NCBI GenBank assembly: GCA_903916165.1
Contig: CAIWVR010000520.1
Coordinates: 1 to 10,369, forward strand
Direction of reading: 5' to 3'
DNA length: 10,369 nucleotides
DNA from: an uncultured Hyphomicrobiales bacterium
Lineage (GTDB): Bacteria > Pseudomonadota > Alphaproteobacteria > Rhizobiales > Beijerinckiaceae
Shown here: positions 7,597 to 10,369 of the stretch, in pieces
Layout of the letters: each line of letters starts with the position of its first letter
How positions within the stretch are numbered: the first letter of the stretch is position 1
Position numbers and translations under genes: made by a program
Notes under the pieces: generated by a model
Told to the model about the DNA's origin: nothing
The model's database searches: none
What the model saw: the letters and a program-made list of their open reading frames with translations, nothing else

Positions 7597-7788
7597 ATGC
7601 CCATCGCAGCCACCCATTATCTCGTTGCCGGTGCCGTTGGCGCTGTCGCCCTCGTTCTCCTGTTCGGACTCGTGAACATGATGCGCGGCGGCAGCCCGAA
7701 CACCTCACAGAAACTGATGCGCTGGCGCGTCGGCCTGCAGTTTGTGGCGATCATCATCATCATGGGCGTCCTCTGGCTGCGCGGATAG
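7597..7788 (+). CDS. Twin-transmembrane HIG1-domain-like small protein
   Basis: This 63-residue protein is two membrane helices (about 8-28 and 45-61) joined by a polar loop, with the segment LMRWRVGLQ (40-48) leading into the second helix. That RxRVxxQ pattern is the hallmark of HIG1-domain (hypoxia-induced) proteins; mitochondrial and alphaproteobacterial relatives (Rcf1 type) associate with cytochrome oxidase or respiratory supercomplexes. I chose the ATG at 7597 because family-like sequence begins there and AAAGG lies five bases upstream. An in-frame ATG at 7501, touching the previous stop codon, would add 32 non-family residues and has no binding site. It is followed 11 bases later by the adenosyltransferase gene, so the two form an operon. 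Role in respiration is inferred. Confidence 0.82.
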   Translation: MPIAATHYLVAGAVGAVALVLLFGLVNMMRGGSPNTSQKLMRWRVGLQFVAIIIIMGVLWLRG

Positions 7789-7799
7789 GAATAACGGAC

Positions 7800-8381
7800 A
7801 TGGTGGCTCTCACTCGGATCTACACACGCACGGGCGACAAGGGCACAACGGCCCTGGGCACCGGTGAACGGCGACCGAAATATGATCTGCGCGTCGAAGC
7901 CTATGGCACGGTCGACGAGACCAATTCCGCGCTGGGCATGGCCCGACTTGCGACGTCGACCTCGGATGAGCGGCTCGACGCCATGCTGGGGCGGATCCAG
8001 AATGACCTGTTCGACCTCGGGGCCGATCTCTGCACGCCCGACACCGGGGAAAAGCTCGAATGGGAGCCGCTGCGCATCGTTTCCAGCCAGGTCACACGCC
8101 TTGAGTCGGAAATCGACGAGCTGAATGGCGAGCTTCAGCCGCTGCGCTCCTTCGTCCTGCCAGCTGGAACGCCCGCCGCCGCCAACCTCCATCTGGCCCG
8201 CACGATCAGTCGGCGCGCCGAGCGCCTCATGGTCGAACTGGCCGCCCAGCCGGGTGAGATCGTCGCAGAACCCGCACTACAATATATCAACCGCCTGTCG
8301 GACTTCCTGTTTGTCGCAGCGCGCTTCGCCAACCTGAAAGCCGGCGGCGACGTGCTCTGGACGCCGGGGAAAAACCGCTGA
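7800..8381 (+). CDS. pduO: ATP:cob(I)alamin adenosyltransferase, PduO type
   Basis: This enzyme transfers the adenosyl group of ATP to cob(I)alamin, making adenosylcobalamin for enzymes such as methylmalonyl-CoA mutase. The 193-residue protein has the PduO/MMAB layout. The N-terminal ATP loop YTRTGDKGTT lies at 8-17, AYGTVDETN at 34-42, the catalytic-region motif RRAER at 138-142, and the conserved YINRLSDFLF at 162-171. The ATG has AGGA nine bases upstream, overlapping the end of the HIG1-like gene, so translation is probably coupled. A longer open frame begins earlier but runs through that gene in another frame. Its place beside etfBA and an acyl-CoA dehydrogenase gene fits odd-chain acyl-CoA or propionyl-CoA metabolism. 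Confidence 0.95.
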   Translation: MVALTRIYTRTGDKGTTALGTGERRPKYDLRVEAYGTVDETNSALGMARLATSTSDERLDAMLGRIQNDLFDLGADLCTPDTGEKLEWEPLRIVSSQVTRLESEIDELNGELQPLRSFVLPAGTPAAANLHLARTISRRAERLMVELAAQPGEIVAEPALQYINRLSDFLFVAARFANLKAGGDVLWTPGKNR

Positions 8382-8394
8382 CCTGCCCCCTTGT

Positions 8395-8460
8395 GGCGCC
8401 GCAGCAGAGAATTGACTCCACATCGGGCGCCAAGTACCAAAAAAGCTTGCGCCAGGCGCC
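8395..8460 (+). repeat. Three GGCGCC palindromes about 30 bases apart
   Basis: GGCGCC occurs at 8395-8400, 8426-8431 and 8455-8460, with start-to-start distances of 31 and 29 bases, close to three helical turns each. The first two flank the candidate -35 element of etfB and the third lies just downstream of the -10. This could be an operator array, but six-base GC palindromes are common in such DNA. Confidence 0.25.
8412..8440 (+). promoter_or_regulatory. Candidate sigma-70 promoter for etfBA
   Basis: TTGACT (8412-8417) matches five of six -35 consensus positions. At a 17-base spacing it is followed by TACCAA (8435-8440), a weak -10 with three of six matches, a degeneracy often tolerated in alphaproteobacteria. 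It lies in the largest intergenic gap of the window (8382-8520), where a new transcription unit would be expected to start. Confidence 0.4.
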
Positions 8461-8502
8461 GCCATTCACGCGATGGGACCTGACACGGTTGACCGCAGAT
8501 CA

Positions 8503-8515
8503 GGCTCCGGGAGCC
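8503..8515 (+). promoter_or_regulatory. Palindrome containing the etfB ribosome binding site
   Basis: GGCTCC-G-GGAGCC is a perfect inverted repeat around one central base. GGGAG (8509-8513) inside it is the ribosome binding site, seven bases before the etfB ATG, and decides the start at 8521 over an in-frame ATG at 8473. As RNA it can form a 5-bp stem with a three-base loop that hides the site. The regulatory meaning is speculative. Confidence 0.35.
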
Positions 8516-8520
8516 CAGAC

Positions 8521-9270
8521 ATGAAAATTCTCGTCCCCGTGAAGCGGGTCGTCGACTATAACGTCAAGATCCGCGTCAAATCGGACGGGTCGGGCGTCGA
8601 ACTCGCCAATGTCAAGATGTCGATGAATCCGTTCGATGAAATCGCTATTGAGGAAGCCCTGCGCCTGAGAGAAGCCGGCAAGGCGACTGAAGTCATCGTC
8701 GTGTCAATCGGCCCTGCACAAGCTGCAGAAACGATCCGCACCGGCCTCGCCATGGGTGCTGATCGCGGGATTCTCGTGAAGCACGAGTCCATTGTCGAGC
8801 CCCTTGGGGTGGCCAAGATCCTGAAGGCAGTGGTCGAGGCGGAAGCGCCGGGCCTCGTCATCATGGGCAAGCAGGCGATCGACGATGATTGCAACCAGAC
8901 CGGCCAGATGCTCGCGGCACTGCTCGGCTGGGGCCAGGGCACGTTCGCATCCAAGGTCGAACTGTCGGATGGCACGGTCGACGTGACGCGCGAGGTCGAT
9001 GGCGGGCTGCAGACGGTCGGGCTGAAATTGCCGGCGATCGTCACCACGGACCTTCGCCTCAACGAGCCACGCTATGCGTCGCTCCCCAACATCATGAAGG
9101 CGAAGAAAAAGCCGATCGATGAAAAGACGCCGGCCGATTTCGGCGTCGATGTCACGCCGCGTCTGACGGTGCTGAAGACGTCGGAGCCAGCTGGCCGCAA
9201 GGCCGGCGTGAAAGTTGCCGACGTCGCCGAACTGGTCTCCAAACTCAAATCCGAAGCCGGGGTGCTCTGA
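8521..9270 (+). CDS. etfB: Electron transfer flavoprotein beta subunit
   Basis: EtfB pairs with EtfA to carry electrons from acyl-CoA and other dehydrogenases to ETF-ubiquinone oxidoreductase. The 249-residue protein begins [13 protein letters not shown] and has [11 protein letters not shown] at 36-46. The AMP-binding/signature segment is [15 protein letters not shown] at 116-130. The partner-docking recognition loop [14 protein letters not shown] lies at 184-197. L188 in it corresponds to the human anchor Leu195 that inserts into dehydrogenases. The loop is nearly identical to the mitochondrial one, so this is the housekeeping group I ETF rather than a FixB/FixA-type bifurcating one. Its stop overlaps the etfA start by one base, ensuring coupled translation. 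Confidence 0.98.
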   Translation: MKILVPVKRVVDYNVKIRVKSDGSGVELANVKMSMNPFDEIAIEEALRLREAGKATEVIVVSIGPAQAAETIRTGLAMGADRGILVKHESIVEPLGVAKILKAVVEAEAPGLVIMGKQAIDDDCNQTGQMLAALLGWGQGTFASKVELSDGTVDVTREVDGGLQTVGLKLPAIVTTDLRLNEPRYASLPNIMKAKKKPIDEKTPADFGVDVTPRLTVLKTSEPAGRKAGVKVADVAELVSKLKSEAGVL

Positions 9271-10217
9271 TGGCGATTCTCCTTCTCGCCGAAATCGCCA
9301 AGGGCGTGCTGGGCGATGCGACCGCAAAGACCCTGACCGCCGCCCTTTCGCTTGGCAGTCCGATCCACATCCTCGTTGCCGGTCACGACGTCGAGGCCGC
9401 CGCACAGGCCGCCGCCCGGCTGGCTGGCGTGGACAAGGTTCTTGTCGCCAGCAGCGGGATCTATGCCCACGGGCTGGCCGAACCGCTTGCGGCACTGATT
9501 GTCTCGCTCGCGCCCGCCTATGACGCCATTGTCGGCCCGGCCACCTCCGCCGGCAAGAACGTCCTGCCACGCGTTGCCGCTCTCCTCGACGTGATGCAGG
9601 TTTCGGAAATCACGAAAGTCGTTGCGCCAGATACGTTCGAGCGCCCGATCTATGCCGGCAACGCGATCCAGACCGTGCAGTCGACCGACAGCAAAAAGGT
9701 TATCACCGTTCGCACGGCTGCATTCAAGGCGACGGGCGAGGGCGGATCGGCTGCAATCGAGGCCGTCGGCACCGCAAGCGATCCGGGCCTGTCCGCCTTC
9801 AAGGGCGAGGCGCTCGCCGTGTCAGACCGCCCGGAACTGACCGCCGCGCGGATCATCATTTCCGGCGGCCGTGCCATGCAGAATGCCGAAAACTTCAAGA
9901 CCTATATCGAGCCGATCGCCGATCGCCTTGGTGCCGCCATGGGTGCCTCACGCGCTGCGGTGGATGCCGGCTATGCGCCCAACGACTGGCAGGTCGGCCA
10001 GACCGGCAAGGTCGTCGCACCCGATCTCTACATTGCCGTCGGCATTTCGGGTGCAATCCAGCATCTGGCCGGGATGAAAGACTCCAAGGTGATCGTGGCG
10101 ATCAACAAGGATGAGGATGCGCCCATCTTCCAGGTCGCAGACTTTGGTCTGGTCGGCGACCTCTTCACCATTCTTCCAGCCCTGGCAGCGGAATTGGGCA
10201 AGGGTTCCCAAGGTTGA
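9270..10217 (+). CDS. etfA: Electron transfer flavoprotein alpha subunit
   Basis: EtfA binds the redox-active FAD of the heterodimer. The 315-residue protein has an N-terminal alpha/beta domain (about 1-185) and a C-terminal FAD domain (about 195-312). The FAD domain includes R228 in [11 protein letters not shown] (equivalent to human Arg249, which stabilises reduced flavin), VGQTGK at 242-247, and the PROSITE ETF-alpha signature beginning [15 protein letters not shown] at 251-265. The ATG shares its A with the etfB stop codon. With its partner it would accept electrons from acyl-CoA dehydrogenases; the beta-oxidation-type gene downstream fits this. Length and all key motifs are normal. Confidence 0.98.
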   Translation: MAILLLAEIAKGVLGDATAKTLTAALSLGSPIHILVAGHDVEAAAQAAARLAGVDKVLVASSGIYAHGLAEPLAALIVSLAPAYDAIVGPATSAGKNVLPRVAALLDVMQVSEITKVVAPDTFERPIYAGNAIQTVQSTDSKKVITVRTAAFKATGEGGSAAIEAVGTASDPGLSAFKGEALAVSDRPELTAARIIISGGRAMQNAENFKTYIEPIADRLGAAMGASRAAVDAGYAPNDWQVGQTGKVVAPDLYIAVGISGAIQHLAGMKDSKVIVAINKDEDAPIFQVADFGLVGDLFTILPALAAELGKGSQG

Positions 10218-10285
10218 TCTGGACGCTGCGGCTACATGGCCTATGATCACCACAGAACGATCAAGATCCGAGTGGCGGGATTTCA

Positions 10286-10369
10286 ATGAGCACGGACATT
10301 CGCAAACTTGGCGTCATCGGCGCCGGCCAGATGGGAAGCGGGATCGCCCAGGTTTGCGCCCAGGCTGGC
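10286..10369 (+). CDS. hbdA: 3-hydroxybutyryl-CoA dehydrogenase, N-terminal fragment
   Basis: The first 28 codons of a gene that runs off the right edge. They encode an NAD-binding Rossmann start: LGVIGAGQMGSGIAQVCA has the GxGxMGxGIA pattern typical of short 3-hydroxyacyl-CoA dehydrogenases, which interconvert 3-hydroxyacyl-CoA and 3-ketoacyl-CoA. GCGGGA lies five bases before the ATG. The gap to etfA is 68 bases with no clear terminator or promoter, so it may be the last gene of the etf unit. The 3-hydroxybutyryl-CoA assignment follows from the usual etfB-etfA-hbd gene order in alphaproteobacteria; substrate length cannot be judged from the fragment. Confidence 0.82.
   Translation, partial: MSTDIRKLGVIGAGQMGSGIAQVCAQAG

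Noticed and set aside
7750..7764. ATC triplet run that looks like a microsatellite
   Set aside because: Only four units plus ATG, encoding Ile residues of a membrane helix in the HIG1-like protein; ordinary for a transmembrane segment.
9072..9570. Minus-strand open frames across the etfB-etfA junction
   Set aside because: Both ETF subunits are intact with all signatures; the opposite frames are Arg-rich shadows.
10214..10246. TTGATC followed by CTATGA as an hbdA promoter
   Set aside because: The 21-base spacing is outside the usual range and the -35 overlaps the etfA stop; more likely read through from etfBA.

Overview
The window looks like core chromosome of an aerobic alphaproteobacterium, most likely of the Hyphomicrobiales (Rhizobiales) type. 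It is visibly GC-rich. The order argH - LptM-like lipoprotein - lysA - DUF4175/TIGR02302 protein, and the order twin-transmembrane protein - PduO-type adenosyltransferase - etfB - etfA - 3-hydroxyacyl-CoA dehydrogenase, are both arrangements I associate with that group. I see no phage genes, insertion sequences, tRNA or rRNA genes, or CRISPR array, and no gene with clearly foreign base composition. No gene-free stretch exceeds 300 bases; the largest gap is 139 bases, upstream of etfB.

Left part (1-1713, minus strand): the start of sdhA, then sdhD and sdhC, encode the flavoprotein N-terminus and the two membrane anchors of succinate dehydrogenase. Upstream of them on the same strand is a TlpA-type membrane-anchored thioredoxin. 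This block is respiratory: complex II plus a periplasmic thiol reductase of the kind used for cytochrome oxidase maturation.

Middle part (1756-7500, plus strand): argH (last step of arginine synthesis) starts only 42 bases from the divergent tlpA start. It is followed by a small LptM-like lipoprotein, lysA (last step of lysine synthesis) and a large, uncharacterised, membrane-anchored, Gln-rich DUF4175 protein. A perfect 9-bp inverted repeat sits on the argH stop codon.

Right part (7597-10369, plus strand): a 63-residue two-helix HIG1-like protein, an ATP:cob(I)alamin adenosyltransferase, both subunits of electron transfer flavoprotein (etfB and etfA overlap by one base), and the first 28 codons of a 3-hydroxybutyryl-CoA dehydrogenase. 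These fit acyl-CoA oxidation feeding electrons to the quinone pool, with B12 cofactor supply beside it.

I found no convincing previously undescribed multi-gene system. The items most worth a second look are the uncharacterised DUF4175 protein, a possible RNA hairpin that would mask its ribosome binding site (with weaker analogues at lptM and etfB), the hairpin at the argH stop, and short repeats in the leaders of the HIG1-like gene and etfB.
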